From the NCBI RefSeq assembly GCF_001641085.1, contig NZ_LXIE01000023.1, positions 186,001-250,000 of the forward strand: a stretch of DNA of 64,000 nt, read 5' to 3'. The notes beneath the pieces are model-generated. The model was not told where the DNA came from. It made no database searches and worked only from the letters and a program-made list of their open reading frames with translations. How positions within the stretch are numbered: position 1 is the first letter of the stretch; every line of letters begins with the position of its first letter. Below are positions 45,374-53,623 of this stretch, piece by piece. The DNA comes from Aequorivita soesokkakensis (GTDB taxonomy: Bacteria; Bacteroidota; Bacteroidia; Flavobacteriales; Flavobacteriaceae). Position numbers and translations under genes: made by a program.

Positions 45374-47125
45374 TTAGTTAATCAAAATATTTTCTTCAGG
45401 GTAAGTGTATTCTGTTCTTCCAACACTTTTCAAAAGACCAATCATTAAATTCAGCAATCCAATTCTCCCAAAAAACATTAAAAAGATGATTACATATTTG
45501 CTATATTCAGAGAGCTGTGAAGTAATTCCCAGGGAAAGGCCAACTGTGGAAAATGCCGAAAATACTTCGAAAGCAATCTGTATTAGTGAAAATTCAGGGT
45601 TAAAAATGAGCACTAACAAAATACCCGTCCCGATACTTGCCAATGAAATTGAAATAATGGCAAATGCACGGTGTACGGCCTCTGTGGCTATTCTTCGGGT
45701 GCCGATTTCAATATATTTTTTATCGCGTGCTATAGCGAAAATATTAAGCGTTGCAAGGGCAAAAGTAGTAGTTTTTATACCGCCTCCGGTTGATGCAGGC
45801 GATGCTCCGACCCACATTAAAAAAATCATAAACAAGATTCCGGGAATGGTGAAATTGGACATATCAACCGTATTAAACCCAGCCGTTCGTGATGTTACCG
45901 AAGAAAACATTGCTGTGGTAAATTTCCCAAATGCCGTTTCGTGCTGTAAAAGATTGGTCTGTTGTTCCGAAAAAAGGAAAAAAACCGCGCCTCCCACTAT
46001 TAAAATAATGGTGGTGTAAAGCACAATTTTGGTATTCAGATTAATGACTCGTGAAATAAAAACACGATCATTTTTACTGAACAGATTTGAAACGAATTTT
46101 CTGAAATATTGAATTATGTTATAGGCAATATGATATCCCAAACCACCAAAAACAATAAGCGCCATGACAACCCATTGCATATAATAATTGAAACGCAAAC
46201 CTGTGTCATAAAGGCCATCTGATGCTAACGAAAAACCTGCATTGCAATAAGCCGAAATAGCATGAAAAACTGCAAAAAATCCTCTGCTTTTAAAAGAATC
46301 TATATGTGCTAGCGAATGATAAATGAAAAAAGCGCCAATTGCTTCCAAAATAATTGAAAAAGCCACAATCTGCATTACGGTTCGCATAACGCTGTTTAAC
46401 TTTTCGTGTCCCAAAATATCTTTCATATAAAGGCTTTCCTTGAATGAAGCGCCACTTTTAAAGAAATAAGCAAAAAATGAAGTGAATGTTAGCATCCCCA
46501 AACCTCCTATTTGAAACAAAATCATAATAATTGTTTGCCCGAAAGGAGTAAAATCTTTTGCGGTATCAACCACAATCAAGCCTGTAACGGCCGTGGCGCT
46601 TGTAGCTGTAAATAGCGCATCGGTAAAAGTGATTCCGTGTGTGGTCGCACTTGGGAGCAATAGTAAAAAAGTTCCCGCAAGGGCAATTATTGCAAAACTG
46701 CCCACAAAGAGAATTGCTGGATTAAAATAGAGGCTGTAAATTATTCTGAGTAAAAAAGTAAGACGAATGAAAAAATAGAAGAGGAGGCCGTATTCAATAA
46801 CATAGCGCGCGTTGAAGAATGTTTCAACCAGCGATGTTTCATAGTTGGCGAGAATCATTATCACTTCCAGCACAATCAACAAAAGCAAAATCAACAGACT
46901 TATCCTGCTGCTTCGCGTAACCTCTTTGTCTCTTTTATAAGTATGATATTTATAAAAGTTGAAGGCTATTAAAGCCAGCAATAATGATGGAAGAACGATG
47001 AGTTTATACTGCCGAAAATCTTTGAAATTTTCAAAACCGAAGTCAAAAACCAAAAATGCCAACAAGCCCAGGTCTAAAAACCAAACCACAATATCTGTTG
47101 GGCTTGTTCTTTTCCAAGGACTCAT
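45374..47125 (-). CDS. trkH: Potassium channel-type transporter, TrkH/KtrB family
   Basis: A 583-residue integral membrane protein. The first 140 residues have four extra hydrophobic segments. The TrkH core follows, with pore regions TATSATAVTGLIVVDTA, YCNAGFSLAS and SSVTSRTAGFNTVD. It moves K+ (with Na+ or H+) together with the TrkA/KtrA subunit encoded next. Its start overlaps the hemC stop by 4 nt, so it is translated in the haem message. Confidence 0.93.
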   Translation of the reverse strand: MSPWKRTSPTDIVVWFLDLGLLAFLVFDFGFENFKDFRQYKLIVLPSLLLALIAFNFYKYHTYKRDKEVTRSSRISLLILLLLIVLEVIMILANYETSLVETFFNARYVIEYGLLFYFFIRLTFLLRIIYSLYFNPAILFVGSFAIIALAGTFLLLLPSATTHGITFTDALFTATSATAVTGLIVVDTAKDFTPFGQTIIMILFQIGGLGMLTFTSFFAYFFKSGASFKESLYMKDILGHEKLNSVMRTVMQIVAFSIILEAIGAFFIYHSLAHIDSFKSRGFFAVFHAISAYCNAGFSLASDGLYDTGLRFNYYMQWVVMALIVFGGLGYHIAYNIIQYFRKFVSNLFSKNDRVFISRVINLNTKIVLYTTIILIVGGAVFFLFSEQQTNLLQHETAFGKFTTAMFSSVTSRTAGFNTVDMSNFTIPGILFMIFLMWVGASPASTGGGIKTTTFALATLNIFAIARDKKYIEIGTRRIATEAVHRAFAIISISLASIGTGILLVLIFNPEFSLIQIAFEVFSAFSTVGLSLGITSQLSEYSKYVIIFLMFFGRIGLLNLMIGLLKSVGRTEYTYPEENILIN

Positions 47126-48033
47126 TTCATTTCATTTTTTATGGAAAGCATCAGCTCAGATCCACCATTTTGAAGAATAAATGTAGCACATTCTTTCCCA
47201 AAGCCTTTGTATTGTGACGTTAAAACTTTCTTTTCAATGTCTATTTTGGCTTTGCCATCAAGTGAAAAAAGACATCCCTTAAAAAGAATTTCATTGTCAA
47301 TAATTTCAGCAAAAGCGCCGATGGGCGCGGTACAGCCACCTTCTAAAGTGCGTAAAAATTCACGTTCAATATGTGTGCAAATTTCTGAAGTGGAATCATT
47401 TAATTTTGAAGTAGCTTCTATACAAAACTCATCATTTTCCAGAGCAACAATAACCATTGCGCCTTGGGCGGGAGCGGGAAGCATCCAATTTAAATCTATA
47501 AAATCTGCTGGCAAAAGGTTAATTCTTTGTAAACCTGCTTTCGCAAAAATAGCGCCTTGCCAATCATTATCTTTTAACTTTTGAAGTCTTGTATTTACAT
47601 TTCCTCGCAAATCCACAACCTTATGGTTTGGATATCTGTGAAGCCATTGTGCCTGCCTGCGCAGACTTCCCGTGGCTATCGTACAAGGAGTTTCAAAATT
47701 AGTTTCACCTTTTGTCACTAAAATATCTTCAGAAGAAGCGCGTTCCAAAACTGCAGTCTGCACAATGCTATTGGGCAATTGTGTGGGCACATCTTTCATA
47801 CTGTGTACAGCAATATCCACAGTTCCGGTTATCATTGCAACATCCAAGGTTTTTGTAAAAATACCGGTAATGCCCATTTCGTAAAGTGGTTTGTCCAGCA
47901 CTAAATCGCCTTCAGATTTAACGGGAAGCAATTGGGTTGTATATCCTAAATTTTCAAGTTTGGATTTTACGGTGTTGGCTTGCCAAAGGGCAAGTTCACT
48001 GTCGCGGGTGCCAATTCGGATTGTTTTTTTCAA
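47122..48033 (-). CDS. hemC: Hydroxymethylbilane synthase (porphobilinogen deaminase)
   Basis: A 303-residue enzyme polymerising four porphobilinogens into hydroxymethylbilane. The N-terminal RIGTRDSELALWQA, the substrate arginines in TGSLRRQAQ and NVNTRLQKL, and the dipyrromethane cofactor cysteine in LEGGCTAPIGAFAE are all present. Length is normal. It follows hemA by 2 nt and overlaps trkH by 4 nt. Confidence 0.97.
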   Translation of the reverse strand: MKKTIRIGTRDSELALWQANTVKSKLENLGYTTQLLPVKSEGDLVLDKPLYEMGITGIFTKTLDVAMITGTVDIAVHSMKDVPTQLPNSIVQTAVLERASSEDILVTKGETNFETPCTIATGSLRRQAQWLHRYPNHKVVDLRGNVNTRLQKLKDNDWQGAIFAKAGLQRINLLPADFIDLNWMLPAPAQGAMVIVALENDEFCIEATSKLNDSTSEICTHIEREFLRTLEGGCTAPIGAFAEIIDNEILFKGCLFSLDGKAKIDIEKKVLTSQYKGFGKECATFILQNGGSELMLSIKNEMK

Positions 48034-48035
48034 GA

Positions 48036-49295
48036 TTAGGCAGTTTCAAGTTGAAAAACCCTTCGTATGAGTTCTATACTTTCGGCGGAGCCTTCTTCGC
48101 CTTTTAGGTGGTTTGCGAAATGTGTAGTTATTTTTTGAATAAGTCGGTCACTGATTATTTCAGCTTGCTCTTCGTTAAAACCTTCAATTTTTTTACGCTG
48201 GTTATCAATTTCGGCAGCTTTAATTTCGATCAGTTTACTTTTTAAAGCTTTAATAGTTGGGGCAAATTTTCTATTATCTGCCCATTGATTGAATTCCTTT
48301 TCTATTTCAGCAATAATTTTTTTCGCCAAAGGAAGTTGTGCCGCACGTTGTTCCAAAGTATTGTCCGTTACAGCAGAAAGATGATCCATATGTACCAAAG
48401 TCACTAAATCATTTTGCAAAACATCTTCAGAAACATTTTTTGGAATAGAAAGATCTAAAATAAGCAAAGGTCTTTTTAAATATAAAAGGTCTTTTGAAAT
48501 GGTTGGTTTTTGCGCGCCGGTGGCTACGATAAGTACATCTGCTTGGGCAATTTCACTTTGAATATCGGCGTAATCCTTAACGATCAAGTTGAATTTTCCA
48601 GCAACTTTTTCAGCTTTTTCCTTGGTGCGGTTTATAAGGGTAATATGGTCGTTTTTGGTGTGTTTTATTAAGTTTTCGCAGGTGTTTCTACCTATTTTCC
48701 CTGTTCCGAAAAGTAAAATGTTCTTTTCTGAAATATAGGGAACGCGCGCCATAATATATTGAACCGCAGCAAAACTAACGGAAGTTGCGCCGGAAGAAAT
48801 TCCTGTTTCATTTTTGATGCGTTTACTAGCTTGAATAACCGCATTGGCAAGCCGCTCCATAAAAGGATTGATAATATCGTGTTTTTTTGACTCGCGGAAA
48901 GCGTTTCGCAATTGGCTAATAATTTCAAAATCACCTAAAATTTGGCTGTCAAGACCAGTTCCCACAGTGAAAAGATGTGAAACGGCATCGTGGTTTTTAT
49001 AAATATAGGCTACTTTTTCAAATTCTTCAACTGTGCCATTTGTATGTGCGCAAAGTAATTTTATAAGTTGGTAAGGATGCTGCGCAAAACCGTAAAGTTC
49101 AGTTCTGTTGCAAGTGGAAATAACCGTGAGGGAAGGAATTCCATCAGCTTTGGCCTGTAAAAGGATTTTTTCCTTCGCACTATCGTTTATGCTAAAGTGT
49201 CCACGGATTTCGGCATCTGCTTTTTTGTAGTTGAGGCCGATGGCGTAAAAATTGCCTTCAAGCGACTGCCCAGAATATGTTTTCAAGTTTTCCAT
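48036..49295 (-). CDS. hemA: Glutamyl-tRNA reductase
   Basis: A 419-residue enzyme that reduces glutamyl-tRNA to glutamate-1-semialdehyde, the committed step of C5 tetrapyrrole synthesis. The nucleophilic Cys is in VISTCNRTELYGF (about 56-68), the NADPH site is LLFGTGKIGRNTCENL, and the helical dimerization tail follows. The ATG at 49295 is chosen because the -7 box TACATTTG at 49308-49315 falls inside the longer frame (to 49322). HemL, the next enzyme, is not in the window. It heads the minus-strand run hemA-hemC-trkH-trkA-hemD-hemE-DUF6973-EI24-hemF-hemB. Confidence 0.96.
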   Translation of the reverse strand: MENLKTYSGQSLEGNFYAIGLNYKKADAEIRGHFSINDSAKEKILLQAKADGIPSLTVISTCNRTELYGFAQHPYQLIKLLCAHTNGTVEEFEKVAYIYKNHDAVSHLFTVGTGLDSQILGDFEIISQLRNAFRESKKHDIINPFMERLANAVIQASKRIKNETGISSGATSVSFAAVQYIMARVPYISEKNILLFGTGKIGRNTCENLIKHTKNDHITLINRTKEKAEKVAGKFNLIVKDYADIQSEIAQADVLIVATGAQKPTISKDLLYLKRPLLILDLSIPKNVSEDVLQNDLVTLVHMDHLSAVTDNTLEQRAAQLPLAKKIIAEIEKEFNQWADNRKFAPTIKALKSKLIEIKAAEIDNQRKKIEGFNEEQAEIISDRLIQKITTHFANHLKGEEGSAESIELIRRVFQLETA

Positions 49296-49307
49296 ATAAA
49301 ACAGGAG

Positions 49308-49339
49308 CAAATGTAAGAGCATTGTTTTTTAAAAAACAA
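49308..49339 (-). promoter_or_regulatory. Promoter of hemA
   Basis: TTG (49339-49337), 21-nt spacer, TACATTTG (49315-49308) on the minus strand; the -7 box is perfect, the spacing two longer than the usual 19. It ends 12 nt before the ATG. Confidence 0.6.
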
Positions 49340-49382
49340 CGCTAGCGGTATCTTTTATGTCGATGGCTGTTAAAATTCGTCT

Positions 49383-49404
49383 AAATATGATATTTGTCAT
49401 ATTT
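49383..49404. promoter_or_regulatory. Inverted repeat AAATATGA-N6-TCATATTT in hemA/araC gap
   Basis: AAATATGA (49383-49390) and TCATATTT (49397-49404) are perfect complements around TATTTG. It is placed between the two divergent promoters, the typical position for a regulator operator. The protein is unknown; the neighbouring AraC-type gene is a candidate, although AraC sites are often direct repeats. Confidence 0.45.
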
Positions 49405-49447
49405 TAATGCCCTAAATTCGCGGTTTCAAGTATAATTCACCATAAAA

Positions 49448-49470
49448 TTATTTAGAACTATTCTAAATAA
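49448..49470. promoter_or_regulatory. Palindrome TTTAGAA-CTA-TTCTAAA, Fur-superfamily-like operator
   Basis: The 10-bp arms TTATTTAGAA (49448-49457) and TTCTAAATAA (49461-49470) are exact complements around CTA. The central 17 nt equals the TTTAGAA-N3-TTCTAAA form that I recall for Irr/Fur-family iron or haem operators. It is 18 nt before the araC-like ATG and about 150 nt from hemA. Binding is inferred, not shown. Confidence 0.5.
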
Positions 49471-49488
49471 AATTATTTCAAAAGCTTT

Positions 49489-50379
49489 ATGGATTTTCAA
49501 AAAAATGTCGCTCAAAGTTTTTATGAAGAAACCTTAATTGAACCTGGTTTTTTTATATTGAAATTCAACAACGAAACCGATGAAAATCAAACTTTTAAAA
49601 GAGAAGTTAGCTCTAATTTCATTCAGTTTCATTTCTGCATAAAAGGGTCGGCTTCTTTTATTTTTAATGAAGGAAATTACACGTTGCCTTTACAGGAAGA
49701 AAATTCGTTGCTGCTCTACAATCCACAACGCGATTTGCCAATAAATTTAGTGCTTAACAAACATTCGTGGATGCTTTCGGTTTTGCTTCCCATCAATAAA
49801 TTCCACGGTCTTTTTTCCACCGAAGCAAATTATATCACTTTTTTAAGTGAGGAAAACAAAGATCGAAAATATTATAAAGACGCCCATATTTCGCCTTCCA
49901 TGGCCATTGTGCTAAACCAATTGATGAATTATAACCTGCATCCAACCATAAAACCCTTGTATTTTAAGGGAAAGGCCTATGAATTGATAAGCCTTTATTT
50001 TAACCGTCCGGCTGATGCAGATATTGAGCAATGCCCTTTTTTGGCAGATGAAGATAAAGTTTCAAAAATAAAAAAGGCGAAACAGATTATGGTTTCAAGA
50101 ATGGCGGAACCCCCGACTTTACAGGAATTGGCTGATGAAATTAATTTGCCAATCAACCGATTGAAGGAAGGTTTTAAACAAATTTATGGAGATTCGGTGT
50201 TCAGTTTTTTGTTTGACTATAAAATGGAAGTCGCGCGCCAACTACTTGCAACGGGTTCCCACAATGTGAATGAAGTAGGTTTAAAGGTAGGCTACAGTAC
50301 CGCGAGTCATTTTATTGCAGCGTTTAAGAAGAAATTCGGCACTACTCCTAAGAAGTTTTTGATGGGGTTAAACTCATAA
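49489..50379 (+). CDS. AraC-family transcriptional regulator
   Basis: A 296-residue protein. The N-terminal 170 residues are a beta-rich effector/dimer module without clear relatives (QFHFCIKGSASFIFNEG). The C-terminal 100 carry two helix-turn-helix motifs: LQELADEINLPINRLKEGFKQIYG and VNEVGLKVGYSTASHFIAAFKKKFGTTPKKF, the AraC/XylS signature. Its divergent placement from hemA suggests that it regulates haem genes. The gene has an ATG start. Confidence 0.92.
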   Translation: MDFQKNVAQSFYEETLIEPGFFILKFNNETDENQTFKREVSSNFIQFHFCIKGSASFIFNEGNYTLPLQEENSLLLYNPQRDLPINLVLNKHSWMLSVLLPINKFHGLFSTEANYITFLSEENKDRKYYKDAHISPSMAIVLNQLMNYNLHPTIKPLYFKGKAYELISLYFNRPADADIEQCPFLADEDKVSKIKKAKQIMVSRMAEPPTLQELADEINLPINRLKEGFKQIYGDSVFSFLFDYKMEVARQLLATGSHNVNEVGLKVGYSTASHFIAAFKKKFGTTPKKFLMGLNS

Positions 50380-50442
50380 ATAATAAAAATAGTTTCATTG
50401 TTTTTAAGTACCGCCTCAAGTAATTTTTGAATTTTAAAAGAG

Positions 50443-50450
50443 TAATTTTG
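50443..50450 (+). promoter_or_regulatory. -7 promoter box of hemH
   Basis: TAATTTTG matches TAnnTTTG and ends 19 nt before the hemH ATG. The -33 TTTG is not at the usual distance (one lies 13 nt upstream). Confidence 0.45.
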
Positions 50451-50469
50451 CCTTAAATTTTTAACAGTT

Positions 50470-51507
50470 ATGAAAGGAGTTCTCCTTGTAAACCTCGGCT
50501 CACCGGACAGCACCAACCCAAAAGACGTAAAAAAATACCTCGATGAATTTTTGATGGATCCTCGCGTTATCGACGTTCCTTTTTGGTTCCGTTCGTTTTT
50601 GGTTCGGGGGATTATTCTGAATACGCGCCCAAAAAAATCTGCCGAAGCCTATCAAAAAATTTGGTGGGATGAGGGTTCACCGCTGATTGTGATTTCAGAA
50701 AGACTTCAGAAAAAAATTCAAGAAAAAACAACTGTTCCCGTTGCTTTGGCAATGCGCTACGGAAGCATGACTTTAAAAAAAGGCCTACAGGAATTGGTAG
50801 ATAAAGGCGTGGATGAAATTTTGACTATTCCGCTCTATCCGCAGTTTGCAATGGCGACTACGGAGACTATAGATGTGAAAGTGGAAGAGCTTAAAAACGA
50901 ATTCTTTCCGCAGTTACAAATCACTTCGCTTCCTGCATTTTATAACAAACCGGAATATATTGAAGTGCTTTCGAAAAGTATTTCTGAAAAGATTAAAAAC
51001 CTTGATTATGAACATCTTTTGTTCAGTTATCACGGCGTTCCGGAAAGACATATTTATAAGCGGGATATCACAAAGAGCCATTGCAAAATAGATGGGAGTT
51101 GTTGTGTAACACCTTCTCCCGCCCACGAGTTTTGCTATCGCCACCAATGTTTGAAAGTAACTGATTTAGTTGCAAAAAAGTTGAATTTACAACCTGGAAC
51201 TTATTCAACATCGTTTCAGTCGCGATTGGGTTTTGATCCTTGGTTAAAACCGCCAACAGACAGAACTATAGAGCGTTTAGGACTTGAAGGAACTAAAAAA
51301 ATGGCAATCGTTACTCCTGCTTTCGTTAGTGATTGTTTGGAAACTTTAGAAGAAATTGCAATGGAAGGCCAAGAGATTTTCCACGAAGCTGGCGGAAAGG
51401 ATTTTACCGTAATTCCTTGTTTGAATGATCGTGACGATTGGGCTGAGGTTTTAACAGGCTGGATTGATAAATGGCGAATTGTGGATGTAAAAACTGCAAT
51501 CGCTTGA
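50470..51507 (+). CDS. hemH: Ferrochelatase
   Basis: A 345-residue enzyme inserting Fe2+ into protoporphyrin IX. The N-terminal GVLLVNLGSPDSTNPKDV, the catalytic His in LFSYHGVPERH and the region FVSDCLETLEEIAMEG, with catalytic Glu, are the family signatures. A Cys-rich insert (CKIDGSCCVTPSPAHEFC) is normal in this phylum. It is the last step of haem synthesis and sits close to the hemA promoter on the opposite strand. Confidence 0.97.
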   Translation: MKGVLLVNLGSPDSTNPKDVKKYLDEFLMDPRVIDVPFWFRSFLVRGIILNTRPKKSAEAYQKIWWDEGSPLIVISERLQKKIQEKTTVPVALAMRYGSMTLKKGLQELVDKGVDEILTIPLYPQFAMATTETIDVKVEELKNEFFPQLQITSLPAFYNKPEYIEVLSKSISEKIKNLDYEHLLFSYHGVPERHIYKRDITKSHCKIDGSCCVTPSPAHEFCYRHQCLKVTDLVAKKLNLQPGTYSTSFQSRLGFDPWLKPPTDRTIERLGLEGTKKMAIVTPAFVSDCLETLEEIAMEGQEIFHEAGGKDFTVIPCLNDRDDWAEVLTGWIDKWRIVDVKTAIA

Positions 51508-51611
51508 TTATTTTTTATTTTCTATTACTATTTTTTATTAACTAAAAATTAATCGGAAATAGAAATGCGTCGCTTTTTAAAAATAAATAATAACAATAGA
51601 GAATATTTTTA

Positions 51612-52952
51612 ATGAACAATAAATCCGCCGCACTTGGCACAGATTCCATTGGAAGTTTACTGATTAAACAAGCCGTACCAGCTTCCATCGGGATTTTGGT
51701 TATGTCACTGAACATTTTGGTGGACACCATTTTTGTGGGCAACTGGATTGGTTCCATCGCTATTGCAGCCATAAATGTAGTTTTACCGGTTTCGTTTTTT
51801 ATTGCAGCTCTCGGAATGGCGATCGGCATTGGTGGATCTTCCATAATTTCGCGCGCTTTGGGAGCCGATAACAAAGAACGCGCCCTAAAGACCTTCGGAA
51901 ATCAAATCACCGTTACTTTACTGCTAACAACCGCTATGGTTGTTTTTGGTCTGGTTTTTATAAATGAAATTATTCCAGCCTTCGGTGGAAAGGGTGACAT
52001 TTTTGAACCCGCGAAAATCTATTACAGAATTGTGCTTTACGGAGTGCCGCTTTTGGCGCTTTGTATGATGGGAAACAACGTGATCCGCGCTGAGGGGAAG
52101 CCAAAATTTGCAATGATTGCTATGATTATTCCTTCTGTTGGGAATCTAATTTTGGACTATATTCTTATCAACCTTTTGGATATGGGAATGGCCGGAGCAG
52201 CTTGGGCAACAACCATTTCTTATGGACTGTGTTTTCTGTATGTACTTTGGTTCTTTTTAAGCGATAAATCGGAACTTAAAATAAGTCTTCCGCATTTTGG
52301 GCTTGATTTACCAATCCTAAAAGAAATGTCGGCACTTGGTTTTGTTACTTTGGCAAGGCAAGCTGTTGTTAGCGTTACCTATCTTTTGATGAACAATATT
52401 CTCTTCAATATTGGGGGTGAAGCTTCGGTTGCTGCATATGGAATTATCGGGCGGATGTTGATGTTTGCACTTTTCCCAGTTTTGGGTGTTACACAAGGAT
52501 TTTTGCCCATAGCCGGATTCAATTATGGGGCACATAAATTTCCGCGGGTTCGGGAAAGTATCAACAAAGCCATTTTATATGCTGGCGGTTTGGGACTTGT
52601 AATTTTTGCAGTAATAATGATTTTTCCTGAGGAAATTGTTTCGGTCTTTACAAAAGATGCAGATATCCTTTCAGAAACGCCGCACTATATGCGCTGGGTT
52701 TTTGCTGCAACACCAATTATTGCTATCCAGTTAATTGGTTCGGCCTATTTTCAGGCTATCGGAAAGGCAGTTCCCGCTTTATTGCTAACATTAACGCGAC
52801 AAGGATTTTTCTTTATTCCGCTTATTTTTATTCTTCCACATTACTTTGGCGAACTTGGAGTATGGATTTCCTTTCCGGCGGCAGATGTGCTTTCAACCAT
52901 TGTAACGGGTTATTTTTTGAATCGGGAAATTCGGAAAACGTTAAAAGAGTAA
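51612..52952 (+). CDS. MATE-family efflux transporter
   Basis: A 446-residue membrane protein with 12 hydrophobic segments in two similar halves, e.g. LVDTIFVGNWIGSIAIAAINVVLP in the N half and GRMLMFALFPVLGVTQGFLPIAGFNYG in the C half, typical of MATE (MOP superfamily) cation-coupled exporters. Substrate is unreadable; family members export drugs, dyes, organic cations or metabolites. Its placement between hemH and hemJ is worth noting because porphyrin export is one possibility, but that is speculation. Confidence 0.9.
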   Translation: MNNKSAALGTDSIGSLLIKQAVPASIGILVMSLNILVDTIFVGNWIGSIAIAAINVVLPVSFFIAALGMAIGIGGSSIISRALGADNKERALKTFGNQITVTLLLTTAMVVFGLVFINEIIPAFGGKGDIFEPAKIYYRIVLYGVPLLALCMMGNNVIRAEGKPKFAMIAMIIPSVGNLILDYILINLLDMGMAGAAWATTISYGLCFLYVLWFFLSDKSELKISLPHFGLDLPILKEMSALGFVTLARQAVVSVTYLLMNNILFNIGGEASVAAYGIIGRMLMFALFPVLGVTQGFLPIAGFNYGAHKFPRVRESINKAILYAGGLGLVIFAVIMIFPEEIVSVFTKDADILSETPHYMRWVFAATPIIAIQLIGSAYFQAIGKAVPALLLTLTRQGFFFIPLIFILPHYFGELGVWISFPAADVLSTIVTGYFLNREIRKTLKE

Positions 52953-52993
52953 ATATAAAATCATAATTTTATAAAGATTTTCAGAATCACTTA

Positions 52994-53533
52994 ATGGAAC
53001 AATATTACCCCTACATAAAATCACTTCACTTAATATTTATAATCACTTGGTTTGCGGGGCTTTTTTATATTGTTCGTCTTTTTGTATATCAAATTGAAGC
53101 TTCTCAAAAACCATCTCCCGATAAAGAAATTTTGGGTGCCCAGCTTAAAATAATGGCTTCACGACTTTGGAAAATCATTACTTGGCCAAGTATGATTTTG
53201 GCTGTTTTTTTCGGAGTTTGGCTCATCTACATGCGCATGTTTTTTTTAGCCGACGCTTGGATGCAAGTAAAATTAGGCTTTGTAGTGCTTTTGATAATCT
53301 ACCAGTTTAAATGCCATCAAATTTTTAAACAGCTCCAAAATGGCGTAGTTAAACATTCCTCAAACTATATGCGGCTTTTCAACGAAGTGCCCACCATTAT
53401 TCTATTTGCCGTAGTTTTTTTGGTCATTCTAAAAGATGGAACTAATTGGATTTATGGCACCGTGGGCATTATTATCTTTGCTATTTTATTGATGATGGGC
53501 TATAAAATTTACAAGAGAATTCGGGAAAAATAA
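52994..53533 (+). CDS. hemJ: Protoporphyrinogen IX oxidase HemJ / CopD-family protein
   Basis: A 179-residue membrane protein with four or five helices. Near the start is YIKSLHLIFIITWFAGLFYIVRLFVY (a His and an Arg in the first helix, usual for HemJ), then LWKIITWPSMILAVFFGVWL, WMQVKLGFVVLL, and KCHQIFKQ. These fit the UPF0093/CopD-like family in which HemJ oxidises protoporphyrinogen IX with a b-type haem. No HemG or HemY is visible, so this is the best candidate for the missing penultimate step. The function is inferred from family and context. Confidence 0.72.
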   Translation: MEQYYPYIKSLHLIFIITWFAGLFYIVRLFVYQIEASQKPSPDKEILGAQLKIMASRLWKIITWPSMILAVFFGVWLIYMRMFFLADAWMQVKLGFVVLLIIYQFKCHQIFKQLQNGVVKHSSNYMRLFNEVPTIILFAVVFLVILKDGTNWIYGTVGIIIFAILLMMGYKIYKRIREK

Positions 53534-53540
53534 CTTCGTT

Positions 53541-53573
53541 TTTTGGAATTTGGGATTTGTTATTTGGAATTTT
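53541..53573. repeat. Dispersed TTTGGAATTTGG-type element
   Basis: Three spaced copies of TTTGGAATTT or TTTGGGATTTG lie in the 90-nt gap before the histidine kinase gene. It resembles one arm of the inverted repeat at 1750-1829 and has no coding potential. Confidence 0.45.
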
Positions 53574-53623
53574 CCGTTTAGGTTCGATTATTGCTATCTT
53601 TCATTCGTCAAAAAAAAATGTAA

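Noticed and set aside
49296-49322. Longer hemA start at 49322
   Set aside because: The perfect -7 box at 49308-49315 lies in that stretch, and homologues begin at MENLKTYSG.
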